Shown here piece after piece: positions 24,163 through 35,822 of a DNA stretch of 64,000 nt. The notes under the pieces were generated by a model. That model had not been told where the DNA came from and did not search any database. It worked only from the letters and a program-made list of their open reading frames with translations. A program made the position numbers and the translations under genes. The first letter of the stretch is position 1. Each line of letters opens with the position of its first letter. Source of the stretch: Halomonas sp. GTDB taxonomy: Bacteria > Pseudomonadota > Gammaproteobacteria > Pseudomonadales > Halomonadaceae. The stretch spans positions 1 to 64,000 of the forward strand of contig JAGYKP010000083.1 in NCBI GenBank assembly GCA_018401555.1, given 5' to 3'.

Positions 24163-25887
24163 CAGGTACGCTCCGTTTTAGACAGCAGCATGTCACGCAT
24201 AGCACCCAGCGGTACCTGCATCGGATAGACGTGTTCATGGGGGTCGACCTTCACGTCCAGGAAGACCAGCTCATGCTTGTTGGCAAACGCACGCTCAAGC
24301 GCCGGCTCGAGCTCGTCGAGGGTCTCGACCTTCAGCGCGGTGAAGCCATATGACTCGATCAGCTTCTGGAAGTCGGGCAGCGACTCCATATAAGAGTGCG
24401 CATGGCGAGACTTGTAGTTCAAATCCTGCCACTGGCGCACCATGCCGAGCGAAGCGTTGTTCAGGTTGACGATCTTGACGCCCACGCCGTACTGCTTACA
24501 GGTAGAGAGCTCCTGCATCATCATCTGGAAGCTGCCCTCCCCGGTGACACACACAACATCGTCTTCCGGGAAGTTCTGCTTAATACCCATGGCGGCCGGG
24601 AAACCGAAGCCCATGGTGCCCAGCCCTCCGGAGGTGATGAAGCGGTTGGGCTTATCGAACTTGTAGTACTGCGCCGCAAACATCTGGTGCTGACCCACGT
24701 CTGTGGTGACGTACGCTTCGCCACGGGTCACGCGGCACAGCGCTTCGATCACCTCCTGGGGCTTGATCGTCTCGCCGGGCTTGGAGGGCTCGTAGAGCTT
24801 GCCGACACGCTCCTCGCGCCAGCCGTCGATCTTCTGCCACCACTCCTGGAGCGCCTCGGGATGGGCGATCTCCTTGCCCTGCACCAGGCTGATCATCTCG
24901 CTGATCACGCTGCCCGCCGGTCCCACGATGGGCACATCGGCACGCACGGTCTTGGAGACCGAGCTCGGGTCGATATCCACATGGATAACCTTGGCGGTGG
25001 GGCAGAACTTCGAGGTGTTGTTGGTCACGCGATCATCGAAGCGCGCGCCGATGGCGATCACCAGGTCGGCATGGTGCATGGCCATGTTGGACTCATAGGA
25101 GCCGTGCATGCCCAGCCAGCCCAGGCACTGGCGATCGCTCTGGGGGTAGGCGCCGATGCCCATCAGGGTGGTGGTGATGGGGTATCCCAGGCGCTTGACC
25201 AGGTCGGTCAACCCCTCGCTTGCCCGCCCGGTCACCACACCGCCACCGGTATAGAACACTGGGCGCTTGGCCTTCAGCATCATCTCGACGGCTTTCTTGA
25301 TCTGCCCGGTATGCCCACGGGTCACCGGATTGTAGGAGCGCAGTTTGACCTTCTTCGGGTACACGTACTCGTAGCGCTCGGTGGGCGCGGTCATGTCCTT
25401 GGGGATATCGACCACCACCGGGCCCGGGCCGGCCAGTGGCGGCCAGGTAGTAGGCCTTCTTGAGGACTTCCGGGATCTCGCTCGGGTGCCGGATCGAGAA
25501 GCTGTGCTTCACGATAGGACGCGTCACGCCGACGATATCGGTTTCCTGGAAGGCGTCGTCACCAATCAAGTGGCTCATGACCTGGCCGCACAGAACAACC
25601 ATGGGAATGGAGTCCATGTAGGCGGTCGCAATGCCAGTCACCGCGTTGGTAGCGCCGGGGCCAGAGGTCACCAGCACCACGCCCGGCTTGCCGGAGGCCC
25701 GGGCATAGCCGTCGGCGGCGTGGGTGGCCGCCTGCTCGTGGCGTACCAGGATGTGCTTCACCTTGTCTTGGCGGAACAGCGCATCGTAAATATGCAGCGC
25801 CGCACCACCGGGATAACCATAAATGTACTCAACGCCCTCATCTTGCAAGAAGCGGGCGATCATATCTGCGCCGGAAAGCAGTTCCAC
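24162..25887 (-). CDS. ilvI: acetolactate synthase large subunit (one frameshift)
   Basis: This is the thiamine-diphosphate enzyme that makes acetolactate and acetohydroxybutyrate. Translation probably begins at GTG 25887 ([21 protein letters not shown]) behind AGGGGAG. The catalytic Glu lies in [18 protein letters not shown], and the ThDP motif is [12 protein letters not shown]...[10 protein letters not shown]. Near 25430, in a GGGCCCGG run, one extra base breaks the frame. After it [19 protein letters not shown] continues to the normal end. The reconstructed length is about 574 residues, as expected. The coupled ilvH follows. The indel is probably artefactual. Confidence 0.92.
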
Positions 25888-26175
25888 TGTATTTCTCCCC
25901 TGGAGGTCTCGAGTGCGATCCGCAGGACATCCTGCGGGGTCGAGTGCGGCGGTATGCCGCTGCCGGCCCATGCCGGCACCTGATGCCAAACCCTGGCAAT
26001 ATGGCCCGGTTAGGGCCTGCACTCTCATCACGGCGGTTCGCCGCGGCGGGGCGTTGGCCGACCGGGGCGGTTGGCCCGCGATCGGAAGTCCTTCGGCGAG
26101 TAGAGGCGTGAGCCTACCCTTCACACGGCGATGGGGGGTTGCCCGCTGGGTCCGTGCCCGTATCAGGAAGGGTCA

Positions 26176-26204
26176 AGATTCCATTAGCACTGTGGCAGTG
26201 TCAA
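26176..26204 (-). promoter_or_regulatory. candidate ilvIH promoter
   Basis: TTGACA (26199-26204) and GAATCT (26176-26181) on the minus strand are 17 bp apart. A CACTG-CCA-CAGTG palindrome overlaps the spacer at 26188-26200. It lies about 290 nt upstream of the ilvI GTG. The long leader in between shows no leader peptide rich in Leu, Ile or Val, so an attenuator is not supported. Confidence 0.45.
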
Positions 26205-26272
26205 CCGCGGAAACAGCGTGGGTAGCCCATGACGGGCGATTCGGCAAGGCGGCCTTGCATCCCGGGCATCAT

Positions 26273-26306
26273 AAAAGAGCCCGTCCGCTCGCGGGGAGGG
26301 ACGGGC
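26273..26306 (-). terminator. clpB terminator
   Basis: GCCCGTCC / GGACGGGC forms an 8-bp stem around an 11-nt loop, followed on the minus strand by TCTTTTAT. It lies about 120 nt past the clpB stop. Confidence 0.8.
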
Positions 26307-26425
26307 AAGGGGGTTACAGGACGCAACCTGAATCACAGTGTAGACCGATACCGCCCGGTCGCCCGGGCAGCAAGGTAACGCTTTGTGGCGCTATGTGACG
26401 CGGCTTTACCGCGCGGCGTGCGGCC

Positions 26426-29009
26426 TCAGCTCTGGAACACCAGCTGGTCGCCTTCCGCCTCCACATGGATGACGTCGCCCGGTGCGAACTTGCCGGCCAG
26501 CAGGTCCTGGGCCAGCGGGTTCTCGATGCGCGCCTGGATCGCCCGCTTGAGCGGCCGGGCACCGAATACCGGGTCGAAACCCGCCTCGGCCAGCAGGGCC
26601 AGCGCCGCCGCGCTGACCTCGAGAGAGAGGTCGTGCTCGGCGAGCCGTGCACGCAGGCGGTCCAGCTGGATCCCGGCGATGGCCTGGATCTGCGCCTGGC
26701 CGAGGGCGTGGAACACCACCACCTCGTCGATGCGGTTGATCAGCTCGGGGCGGAAGTGGTCGCCGACTACCGCCATCACCATCTCCTTCATCTGCGCATA
26801 GTCCGAGTCATCGCCGCCCATGCGCTGGATGATGTCCGAGCCCATGTTGGAGGTCATCACGATCACCGTGTTGCGGAAGTCCACGGTGCGGCCCTGGCCG
26901 TCGGTGAGGCGCCCGTCCTCCAGCACCTGCAGCAGGATGTTGAACACATCCGGGTGCGCTTTTTCCACCTCATCCAGCAGCAGCACCGAGTAGGGCTTGC
27001 GGCGCACTGCTTCGGTTAAGTAGCCCCCCTCTTCATAGCCGACGTAGCCGGGAGGCGCGCCGATCAGACGGGCCACGGAGTGCTTCTCCATAAACTCCGA
27101 CATGTCGATGCGCACCATCGCCTCTTCTGTATCGAACAGGAAGTTGGCCAGCGACTTGCACAGCTCGGTTTTACCCACCCCGGTCGGGCCGAGGAACAGG
27201 AACGAGCCGTTGGGCCGGTTGGGGTCGGCAAGGCCCGGCACGGGAGCGGCGCACGGCGTTGGCCACCGCGGTCACCGCCTCGTCCTGGCCGATGACGCGC
27301 TCGTGGAGGGCCTCTTCCATACGCAGCAGTTTATCCCGCTCGCCTTCCAGCATTTTGGATACGGGAATGCCCGTCCAGCGCGAGACCACCTCTGCGATTT
27401 CCTCTTCCGTGACGTTGGAGCGCAGCAGGGTGTGCTTGGAGGTATCGGCCTCGGCCTCGCTGGACTCGGCGATCTTCTTCTCCAGCTCGGGGATCACCCC
27501 GTACTGCAACTCGGACATGCGCCCCAGGTCACCCTGGCGCTTGGCCTGCTCCAGCTCGATGCGGGCCCGCTCGAGCTCCTCCTTGAACTGGCCCGCCCCC
27601 TGGATGCTGGCCTTCTCGGCCTTCCAGATCTCGTCAAGGTCCGCGTACTCGCGCTCGAGCTCGTCGATCTGCTCCTCGAGGCTCTCCAGGCGCTTCTTCG
27701 AGGCCTCGTCGGTCTCCTTCTTGAGGTGCTCGCGCTCCATCTTCAGCTGGATCAGCCTGCGGTCGAGGCGGTCCATCTCCTCAGGCTTGGAGTCGAGCTC
27801 CATGCGGATGCGCGAGGAGGCCTCGTCGATCAGGTCGATGGCCTTGTCGGGGAGCTGGCGGTCGGTGATGTAGCGGGTCGAGAGCTTGGCCGCGGCGATG
27901 ATCGCGCCGTCGGTGATGTCGACCTTGTGGTGCACCTCGTAGCGCTCCTTGAGGCCACGCAGGATCGCCACGGTGTCCTCCTCGGAGGGCTCGTCCACCA
28001 GCACCTTCTGGAAGCGGCGCTCCAGGGCGGCGTCCTTCTCGATGTACTTGCGGTATTCGTCCAGGGTGGTGGCGCCCACGCAGTGCAGCTCGCCGCGGGC
28101 CAGCGCCGGCTTGAGCATGTTGCCGGCGTCCATGGAGCCTTCGGCCTTGCCGGCGCCGACCATGGTGTGCAGCTCGTCGATGAACAGGATCACCCGGCCT
28201 TCTTCCTGGGAGAGCTCCTTAAGCACGGCTTTCAGGCGCTCTTCGAACTCGCCGCGAAACTTGGCTCCGGCGAGCAGCGCGCCCATGTCCAGCGACAGCA
28301 CGCGCTTGTCCTTGAGACCCTCGGGCACTTCGCCGTCGACGATGCGCTGGGCCAGCCCCTCGACGATGGCGGTCTTGCCCACGCCGGGCTCGCCGATCAG
28401 TACCGGGTTGTTCTTGGTGCGACGCTGCAGCACCTGGATGGTGCGACGGATCTCGTCGTCGCGGCCGATCACCGGGTCGATCTTGCCGCTGGCGGCGCGC
28501 TCGTTGAGGTCCAGGGTGTACTTCTCCAGCGCCTCGCGCTGATCCTCGGCATTGGGATCGTCGACCTTCTCGCCGCCGCGCACGCTGTCGACGGCGGTCT
28601 CCAGCGACTTGCGGGTGACCCCGGCCTGGGTCAGCAGCTTGGTCACCGCATGCCCCATCTCCAGCGCAGCCAGCAGTACCAGTTCGCTGGCGATGTACTG
28701 GTCGCCGCGCTTCTGGGCCTCACGGTCGGTAAGGTTGAACAGCTTGATCAGGTCGCGGGAGGGCTGCACCTCGCCGTCGAAGTTGGCGACCCTGGGCAGG
28801 TCGTCGAGGTGGCCCACCAGGCCATCACGCAGCCGGGCAGCATCGCCCCCGGCCTTCTGCACCAGCGCCTTGACGCCGGTATCGGTGGCCTCCAGCAGCG
28901 CCAGCAGCAGGTGGCCGGGCTCCAGCTGGTTGTGGCCGCGCCCCACGGCCAGCGACTGGGCGTCCGCCACGGCGTTCTGCAGCTTGGCGGTGAACTTGTC
29001 GAAACGCAT
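26426..29009 (-). CDS. clpB: ATP-dependent disaggregase ClpB (one frameshift)
   Basis: This heat-shock AAA+ unfoldase rescues aggregated proteins with DnaK. The start [20 protein letters not shown] has AGGAGGAAG in front. Domains in order: Clp N repeats; first AAA+ with [17 protein letters not shown] and [14 protein letters not shown]; the M-domain coiled coil (about residues 410-530); second AAA+ with [15 protein letters not shown] and [15 protein letters not shown]; and sensor NMGSD. Near 27231 one extra C in a GGGCC run shifts the frame at [13 protein letters not shown]. The reconstruction gives about 860 residues, the usual length. A sigma-32-like promoter lies upstream. Confidence 0.93.
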
Positions 29010-29079
29010 AGCAACTTCCTCCTCGGGATGGCGAGGCGGTCGGACGCCCCGCTTGACCCTGTGAATGTCTTGACACCTT

Positions 29080-29108
29080 CAATGGCGTCAGGCTGGCCGG
29101 GTTTCAAG
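29080..29108 (-). promoter_or_regulatory. candidate sigma-32 promoter of clpB
   Basis: On the minus strand CTTGAAA (29102-29108) is followed after 14 bp by CGCCATTG (29080-29087), close to the CTTGAAA-N13/14-CCCCATNT heat-shock consensus. It lies about 70 nt upstream of the clpB start. Confidence 0.7.
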
Positions 29109-29227
29109 TCGGCCGCCAGGGGAAGTGCGTGACAAGTTGACGCGGGTCAAGGCACAAGGAGTCACTCGCTTGACGCCACTGCGATGGCCCTGGGGTTTCC
29201 TTGGCGCTTGTAGCTCGGCGCTTGGCG

Positions 29228-29985
29228 CTATCGCAGCCAGATCACGCTGGCCATGCGGCCGGTGCGGCCGTCATCGCGACGGTGGGAGTAGAAGCGCGGT
29301 TCGCAGGCGGTGCAGAAGTGGCCGCCGCTGATATGCGAGACGCCCAGGCGCTCCAGACGCAGGCGCGCCAGGCGATAGAGGTCAGCCATGTAGTGGCCCA
29401 GGCGATAGGGGCTGGGATCAGAAGGCATCGGCGGCCTCGGGGTGCACGCCGACGAAGGCCTGGTAGACCTCGGGCCCCACCTCGAACTGGGCATTGGAGA
29501 TTGCCGGCCCCAGCCAGGCGCAACTGCTCCTCGGGCGGCACACCCAGCGCGGCCACCGTGGCCTCCAGCACCCCGCCGGCCAGCCCGCGCCAGCCGGCGT
29601 GGGCCACCGCCACCCGCTCACCGCGGCGGTCACAGAGGAATACCGGCAGGCAGTCGGCAGTAAGCACCACGCAGGCGTAGTCGCGATCGAAGGCCACCGC
29701 GGCATCGGCCTCGGGCGGCTCGGCGGCGTAGGCCTGCTGCACCCGGGCACCATGCACCTGGTTGAGCCACAGCAGCGGGCGCTCCTCGTCGACCTGCTTC
29801 TGCAGCAGCCGCCGGCACAGCGCCACATGGTCGGGATTGTCGCCTACATGATCGGCGGGGTTGAAGCAGGCGAAGTCGCCCTGGCTGGGACCGGTCTCGC
29901 GAGTGGTGACGAAGGCCCCCACGGAGGTAGGCGCCGGCCAGTCGGGCAGGACCAGGGAGGGCCGCAGGTCGGGGGCATCGCTCAT
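29228..29985 (-). CDS. pgeF: YfiH/PgeF-type peptidoglycan editing factor (two frameshifts)
   Basis: This is a laccase-domain (DUF152) protein. Family members act as polyphenol oxidase or purine nucleoside phosphorylase, and as a peptidoglycan editing factor. The metal-site motifs are present: NQVHGARV, LTADCLPVFLCDRRG and VAVAHAGWRGLAGG. Frame breaks near 29515 and 29420 separate GPAISNAQFEVGPEVYQAF and then PSPYRLGHYMADLYRLAR, SGGHFCTACEPRFYSHRRD and the stop. The reconstruction gives about 250 residues, the normal length. The usual rluD neighbour lies 27 nt upstream, and the two are probably co-transcribed. Confidence 0.88.
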
Positions 29986-30012
29986 GGCAGTCTCCTCGGC
30001 ACAGCAGGGAAG

Positions 30013-30972
30013 TCAGCGCATCGTCCGGTGGTCGTCGCGCAGATAGTCGAGCAGCATCAACAGGTCGTCCGGCAGCGCCGCACGGAAGCTCACCTGCTTG
30101 CCACTCCCCGGGTGCACGAAGGCCAGCTTGCGCGCATGCAGAGCCTGGCGCGGAAACTCGCGCAGGATCTCCTTGAGCGTCTCCGAGGCGCCGGCGGGCA
30201 GCTTGAGGCGGCCGCCGTAGACGGGGTCGCCCACCAGGGGATAGCGCAGATGGGCGAGATGCACGCGAATCTGGTGGGTGCGCCCGGTCTCGAGCTTGCA
30301 GCGCACGTGGGTGTGGGCGCGGAAGCGCTCCACCACCCGGTAGTGGGTCACCGCCGGCTTGCCGGAGGCGGTCACCGCCTGCCGCTTGCGATCCTTGGGG
30401 TGCCGGCCGATGGGCGCATCCACCGTGCCACCGGCAGTCATCACACCCACGCAGATCGCATCGTACTCCCGCGACACCGTGCGCGCCTGCAGCTGTTCCA
30501 CCAGCGCCGTCTGGGCGGCCAGGGTCCTGGCCACAACCATCAGGCCGCTGGTGTCCTTGTCCAGGCGATGCACGATGCCGGCCCGGGGGACCGCCGCCAG
30601 CGCCGGGTCGTGATGCAGCAGGGCATTGAGCAGGGTGCCATCCGGATTACCCGCCGCCGGGTGAACCACCAGGCCCGGCGGCTTGTTGATCACCAGCACC
30701 TGGTCGTCCTCGTATACCACATCGAGGGGGATATCCTCGGGCTCGAAGCGGGTATCGTCTTCGACCTCGGTGCACAGGCGCAGCCACTCGCCACCATAGA
30801 CCTTGTCCTTGGGCCGTGCCGGTCGCTCGTCCAGGGTCAGGTCGCCGGCCTTGATCCAGGCCTTGAGGCGCTCGCGGGAGAATTCGGCGAAGAGTTCCGC
30901 GGCGGCCTGGTCGAGGCGCTGACCGGCCATGGCGTCGGGAACACGCTGCTGTGCTTCGAAGGTCTGGGACAT
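30013..30972 (-). CDS. rluD: 23S rRNA pseudouridine synthase
   Basis: RluD makes pseudouridines in helix 69 of 23S rRNA (E. coli positions 1911, 1915 and 1917). The 319-residue product has an N-terminal S4-like RNA-binding domain ([20 protein letters not shown]) and the catalytic motif [18 protein letters not shown] with the essential Asp. The later motifs [15 protein letters not shown] and GDPVYGG are also present. It is intact, divergent from bamD and upstream of pgeF, the standard gammaproteobacterial arrangement. Confidence 0.93.
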   Translation of the reverse strand: MSQTFEAQQRVPDAMAGQRLDQAAAELFAEFSRERLKAWIKAGDLTLDERPARPKDKVYGGEWLRLCTEVEDDTRFEPEDIPLDVVYEDDQVLVINKPPGLVVHPAAGNPDGTLLNALLHHDPALAAVPRAGIVHRLDKDTSGLMVVARTLAAQTALVEQLQARTVSREYDAICVGVMTAGGTVDAPIGRHPKDRKRQAVTASGKPAVTHYRVVERFRAHTHVRCKLETGRTHQIRVHLAHLRYPLVGDPVYGGRLKLPAGASETLKEILREFPRQALHARKLAFVHPGSGKQVSFRAALPDDLLMLLDYLRDDHRTMR

Positions 30973-31111
30973 GGGAAGAGGGTGACCGTTTGCGGGGATC
31001 GGGATCGAGGCGCCGCCGATGACTGCGTTTTGCCACGCAGTGCTTTATAGTGAGCGGGTTTAGAGCCGATTCTAACACGGCCTGTCCGCGTTGTTTGCCA
31101 CGAGGATCACG

Positions 31112-31982
31112 ATGCGCGTTTCCAACTCCCCTGCCCGTTTCGCGGCCCTGCTCCTGGCCACCAGCCTGCTGACCGGCTGCTCGCTGTTCGGCGGTGGCTC
31201 CGATGACTCTCGCGACGAGGGCGCCAGCACCTCCCAGCAGGTCGCGGATGAAGAGGTCGAGTATGCCAACCTCGGCGAGCGCGAGCTCTACGAGGAGGCG
31301 CGCGAATCCCTGGACCGCGGCAACTTCACCGCCGCCATCTCCCGGCTCGAGGCGCTGGACACTCGCTTCCCGTTCGGCGGTCACGCCGAGCAGGCCCAGC
31401 TGGAGCTGATCTACGCCTACTACGAGATCGACGACTGGGAAGCGACCGCGTGCCGCGGCCAACCGCTTCATCCGCCTGCACCCCAGCCATCCCCAGGCCG
31501 ACTATGCGCTCTACATGCGCGGGCTGGCCGCCTGGCAGGCTGGCCGCTTCAGCCTCGAACGCCTCAAGCTGATCGATATCTCCAAGCGCGACCTCGGCGC
31601 CTCCCGCGACGCCTATACCGACTTCCGCGAGCTCGTCCGGCTCTACCCTGACAGCCAGTACGCCCCGGATGCCCGCCAGCGCATCGTCTACCTGCGCAAC
31701 CTGCTGTCACGCCATGAGCTGCACGTGGCCGACTACTACATGCGCCGTGGCGCCTACCTGGCCGCCGTGGAGCGGGGGCGCTGGGTGGTCGAGAACTATC
31801 CGGAGAGCGAGGCGACTCGTGATGCCCTGGCGGTCATGGTGGAAGGCTACCTGGGCCTGGAGATGCGCGACCGCGCCCGCGAGGTGCTCCGGGTGCTGAT
31901 CGACAACGCCCCGAACCACGACCAGTTGCGTGGCCGCACCTTCGAGCCGCGCCATGTCGACGCCGAGTCGCTCTCGGCCTGA
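31112..31982 (+). CDS. bamD: outer membrane assembly lipoprotein BamD (one frameshift)
   Basis: BamD is the essential lipoprotein of the BAM beta-barrel assembly machine. The start MRVSNSPARFAALLLATSLL precedes a lipobox LLTGCSLF with the lipidated Cys at about residue 22. Tetratricopeptide repeats follow: ELYEEARESLDRGNFTAAI, AEQAQLELIYAYYEIDD and later GAYLAAVERGRWVVENYPES. One extra base near 31450, after DDWEA, shifts the frame, and NRFIRLHPSHPQADYALYMR then continues. The reconstructed product is about 290 residues. It is divergent from rluD. Because the gene is essential, the indel is probably a sequencing error. Confidence 0.92.
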
Positions 31983-32005
31983 CCTGCCGACCTCGCCGGC
32001 TCCTC

Positions 32006-32038
32006 AAGGGCCCGCCAGCCTCGCTGGCGGGCCCCTTG
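32006..32038 (+). terminator. bamD terminator
   Basis: GGGCCCGCCAGC / GCTGGCGGGCCC with a CTC loop forms a strong stem flanked by CAAG and CTTG, followed by TGTGTG. It lies 25 nt past the bamD stop. Confidence 0.75.
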
Positions 32039-32136
32039 TGTGTGACTGTGGCCCAAGGTACTAAAGCCCCTCAACGCTCACCCTAGGTATACTGAGCCCA
32101 GTACCACATCACGACTCCCCTACCGATAGGCCCTCC

Positions 32137-33980
32137 ATGAGTCCAGGCGACCCGTCGCGCGTCACTCAGCGAATCCGCCGGATGCACCGGCACATCCGGA
32201 TCCTGGCCGCCCTGGGCATCCTGATCACCGGCCTGCTGGCCGGACTCGTCACCGCCCTGCCCTTCTACCTGGCCGCCCGCGACAGCGTCGAGGAGACGAC
32301 CCGCCTCGGCGCCGAAGCCCAGGCGGCGGCCCTGCATCACGAACTGACCCGCTATGTCGATATCGCCCGCCAGCTCACCAGCCGCAGCGAGATCCGCATG
32401 CGGCTGGAGCAGTACGCCTTGGGGGAGCTGCCGCTGCCGGCACTGCGACGGTTCACCGAGCCCCGGCTGGCCGACGCCCTCGACCAGATCCGCGACATCC
32501 GGGGCATACTGCGCCTGGGCCCGGCAGACGAGGCGGTCGCACAACTGGGCACGCCCCCGGCGATGCTCCCGGCACCGGCGAAGGCGCGCGATGCAGACAG
32601 CTGCCGGGTCACCCTGGCACGGGACACCCCTCCGCTGCTGCAGACCTGCCTGACGATTGCCGGCCAGCATGGCCAGCCCATCGGCCGCGACATCCTGGTC
32701 TTCAGTACCGAGCGGCTCGCCGCGCTGCTCGAGGATGGCAGACGCTTCGGCCCCAACGTGCGCCAGGTGCTGGTCGAGCAGGAAGAAGCGGGCTCCAGCT
32801 CATCACCACTGCGTCGGGAGCAAGCCTCGCTCCCCTCGATCCGGCGCGCAGCGAGCCGCATCAGGCCGTCTACCGTGTGCCCCTCGAGACCCCCGGCTGG
32901 GAGCTGCGGGTGGCGATCCCCGATACCGATATCCTGCACGCCGTCTGGGACCAGCTGCTGTGGCCCGTGATTGCGGTGGGCCTGCTGACCCTGCTCGGCA
33001 CCGCCATCGTCAGCCGCGCCCTTGCCCCGCTGCTCACCCAGGTGGCCAACCAGGCCCAGCGGCTGGCCGAGACCGACGAGGAACTGCGCCAGGCGGCCAG
33101 CGTCTTCCGCCATGCCCACGAGGCGATCGCCATCACCGATGCCGACCAGCACCTGCTCGACATCAACCCGGCTTTCACCCGGCTGCTGGGCTATCCTCCC
33201 GAGACAGTGAGGGAACAACCGCTGCAGACGCTGATCGCCGCCCATGGCGACACTTCGGAGAGGCTGGACGCGGGCAGTGAAGCCCTGGCCCAGCAGGATG
33301 CCTGGCAGGGCGAGGTACGTTACCGCCGCGCCGATGGCAGCACCCTTACCGCCCTGCAGACCATCAGCACGGTGCGCGACGAGGAGGGGCGGCCACGGCG
33401 GCATATCCATATCTTCAACGACATCACCGCCCAGAAGGCCGCCGAGGCCGAGGTCCAGCACCGCGCCCTGCACGACGAACTGACCGGACTGCCCAACCGC
33501 CCCCATCTGGAACAGCACCTGGACCAGGGGCTGCGCCTGGCACACCGCGAGGCATTCGGGCTGGGAGTCCTGTTCCTGGACCTCGACCATTTCAAGGAGG
33601 TCAACGACAGCCTCGGTCATGCCGCCGGCGATGATCTGCTGCGAGCCGTGACCCGGCGCCTGCGCGAGTCACTGCGCGAGGCCGACTTCCTGGCCCGGCT
33701 GGGCGGTGACGAGTTCGTCGCCGTGCTGATGCCGCTCCACGACGACCGCAGCGCCATCCGCGTGGCGGACAAGCTGATCGAGGCCCTGACCGAGCCCTTC
33801 CCCCTCGACGGGCACGAGATCCATATCGGCGTCTCCGTGGGCATTGCCCGCTATCCCGAAGATGGTGACGGCTGGCAGGCACTGCTCGGGGCCGCCGACG
33901 CGGCGATGTACCGCGCCAAGCAGGCCGGCCGCAATACCTGGTGCCAGCACTCCCCTCCCCCGGGGCCGACCGCGACCTGA
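32137..33980 (+). CDS. membrane PAS-GGDEF diguanylate cyclase (one frameshift region)
   Basis: The protein is predicted to make cyclic di-GMP. A first transmembrane helix (about residues 22-46) leads to a periplasmic sensor region, then a second helix (WPVIAVGLLTLLGTAIV) and a PAS domain (SVFRHAHEAIAITDADQHLLD). The GGDEF domain starts HDELTGLPNRPHLE and carries an intact active site, LARLGGDEFVAVL. An inhibitory I-site RxxD (READ) lies five residues before GGDEF. The frame breaks near 32800, after VLVEQEEAGS, and resumes before VPLETPGWELR. No EAL domain is present. The sensed ligand is unknown. Confidence 0.87.
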
Positions 33981-34017
33981 CGTCGCCGACGCCCCGGCCG
34001 CGTCCCTGAATGCAGGA

Positions 34018-34046
34018 AACCGGCGCTGCCAGTGGCAGCGCCGGTT
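34018..34046. terminator. bidirectional terminator between the diguanylate cyclase and nadE
   Basis: AACCGGCGCTGCC / GGCAGCGCCGGTT is a 13-bp perfect stem with an AGT loop between convergent genes. It is flanked by GAA on one side and CCGTTTGTTG on the other. Confidence 0.8.
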
Positions 34047-34059
34047 CCGTTTGTTGCAC

Positions 34060-35726
34060 TCACTGTCCGCGTCTCGCGGTCACTGCCCGGGCGTCACTCC
34101 CCGGCTGCCAGCCATTGACGATGGGGTAGCGGCGATCGCGGCCGAAGCCACGCCGGGTCACCCGCACGCCCACCGGCGCCTGGCGGCGCTTGTACTCGCA
34201 GCGGTCCACCAGCTTGACCACCCGGTAGACGTCGTCGCGGTCGAAGCCCGCCTCGATGATCGCCTCGGCGCTCATGTCGCCCTCGATATAGCGCACCAGG
34301 ATGGCGTCCAGGGTGTCATAGTCAGGCAACGAATCGCTGTCCTGCTGGTCCGGGGCAAGCTCCGCGGAGGGCGGGCGCTCAATGACCCGCTCGGGAATCG
34401 CCGGAGACTGGGTGTTGCGCCAGCGTGCCAAACGGTAGACCCAGGTTTTATACACATCTTTAAGCGCGTTGTAGCCACCCACCATATCGCCATACAGGGT
34501 AGCGTAACCCACTGCCATTTCGCTCTTGTTGCCAGTGGTCAGCACCATCAGGCCTTTCTTATTGGAAATGGCCATTAACAGCACACCACGACAGCGCGAC
34601 TGCAGGTTCTCTTCGGTAGTATCGCGCTGCGTGCCCTCGAAAGCCCCAGCGAGGGTCGTCATGAACGCCTCCACCATCGGCTCGATGGGCATCACGTCAT
34701 AGTGCACCCCCAGCAGGTTCGCCTGCTCGGCGGCATCCTGTTTGGAGATATCCGCCGTGTAGTGGTAAGGCATCATCACCGCCTGCACCCGCTGCGGCCC
34801 CAACGCATCCACCGCAATGGCCAGCGAGAGAGCAGAATCTATCCCACCAGAAAGCCCCAACACGACGCCCTTGAACCCGCTTTTATTGACGTAGTCGCGC
34901 AGGCCGGTCACCAGCGCGCAGTAGAGGCTCTCTTCCGGCGTGACATCGGGCTCGGTCTCCCCGGCCTGGGGCACCCAGGCGCCCTGCTGGCGGATGAACT
35001 GCACCGGCATCACCCCCACCGCCCAGTGAGGGGCCTGTGGCCATCAGCTCGCCGGCGGCGTCCACGCAGGCCGAGCCGCCGTCGAACACCAGCTCATCCT
35101 GGCCGCCGATCTGATTGACGTAGACGATGGGCAGCGCCACCGCCGCGGCGCGCTCCTCCAGCAGGCGCAGCCGCTCGGCGGGCTTATCCTGGTGGTAGGG
35201 CGAGGCGTTAAGGCTGATCAGGATCTCGGCGCCGGCCTCCTTCGCCTGGCGCGCCGGGGCCTCCTCCCAGAGGTCCTCGCAGATCAGCAGGCCCAGCTTC
35301 GCGCCGCGATGCTCGATCACCAGCGGCTCGCTGCCACGAGCGAAGTAGCGCTGCTCGTCAAACACTTGGTAGTTGGGCAGCGCCTGCTTGGCGTACTCTG
35401 CCCAGCCACTCGCCATCGAAGAGCGCGCCGGCCAGGTTCCAGAGCCTTCCCTCGCGGCGACCGGGGTAGCCGACGATCACCAGCACATCGCGGACCACCT
35501 TCTCGGCCATGCGGGTACGGGCCGCGCGCAGGCGGGTTTCCATGGAGGGGCGCAGCAGCAAATCTTCCGGCGGGTAGCCGGTCAGGAACAGCTCTGGGAG
35601 CACCACGATATCGGCGCCATGCTCGATGCGCGCCTCACGCACCGCCTCGATGGCGCGTTCGGTGTTGCCGGGAATATCCCCTACCAGAGGGTCCAGCTGA
35701 GCCATCACCAGCGTCAGGTCTTGCAT
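34060..35726 (-). CDS. nadE: glutamine-dependent NAD+ synthase (two frameshifts)
   Basis: The enzyme amidates nicotinate adenine dinucleotide to NAD+. The start [20 protein letters not shown] opens a nitrilase-type glutaminase domain with [17 protein letters not shown] and the Cys in [14 protein letters not shown]. The synthetase domain has the PP-loop [23 protein letters not shown], split here by only conservative changes, and [19 protein letters not shown]. Frame breaks lie near 35405 and 35025. The reconstruction gives about 550 residues, as expected. The synthetase half at 34430-34900 looks lower in third-position GC than its flanks. It is divergent from the PP0621-type gene. Confidence 0.91.
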
Positions 35727-35822
35727 GGGCTTGGAAATCTCTCGAGAATCGATGTATGCCCTCATTGTCCCGCATGGGCGGCCGACTGGCAAAGCCGACC
35801 ACCCCACCTGGGAGCCACCTGG

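Noticed and set aside
25888..26170. A leader-peptide attenuator upstream of ilvI
   Set aside because: Upstream frames contain no run of Leu, Ile or Val codons and no convincing paired terminator/antiterminator.
27102..29132. A long plus-strand frame opposite clpB
   Set aside because: It is antisense to ClpB, with low-complexity Leu/Gly/Val composition and no motif.
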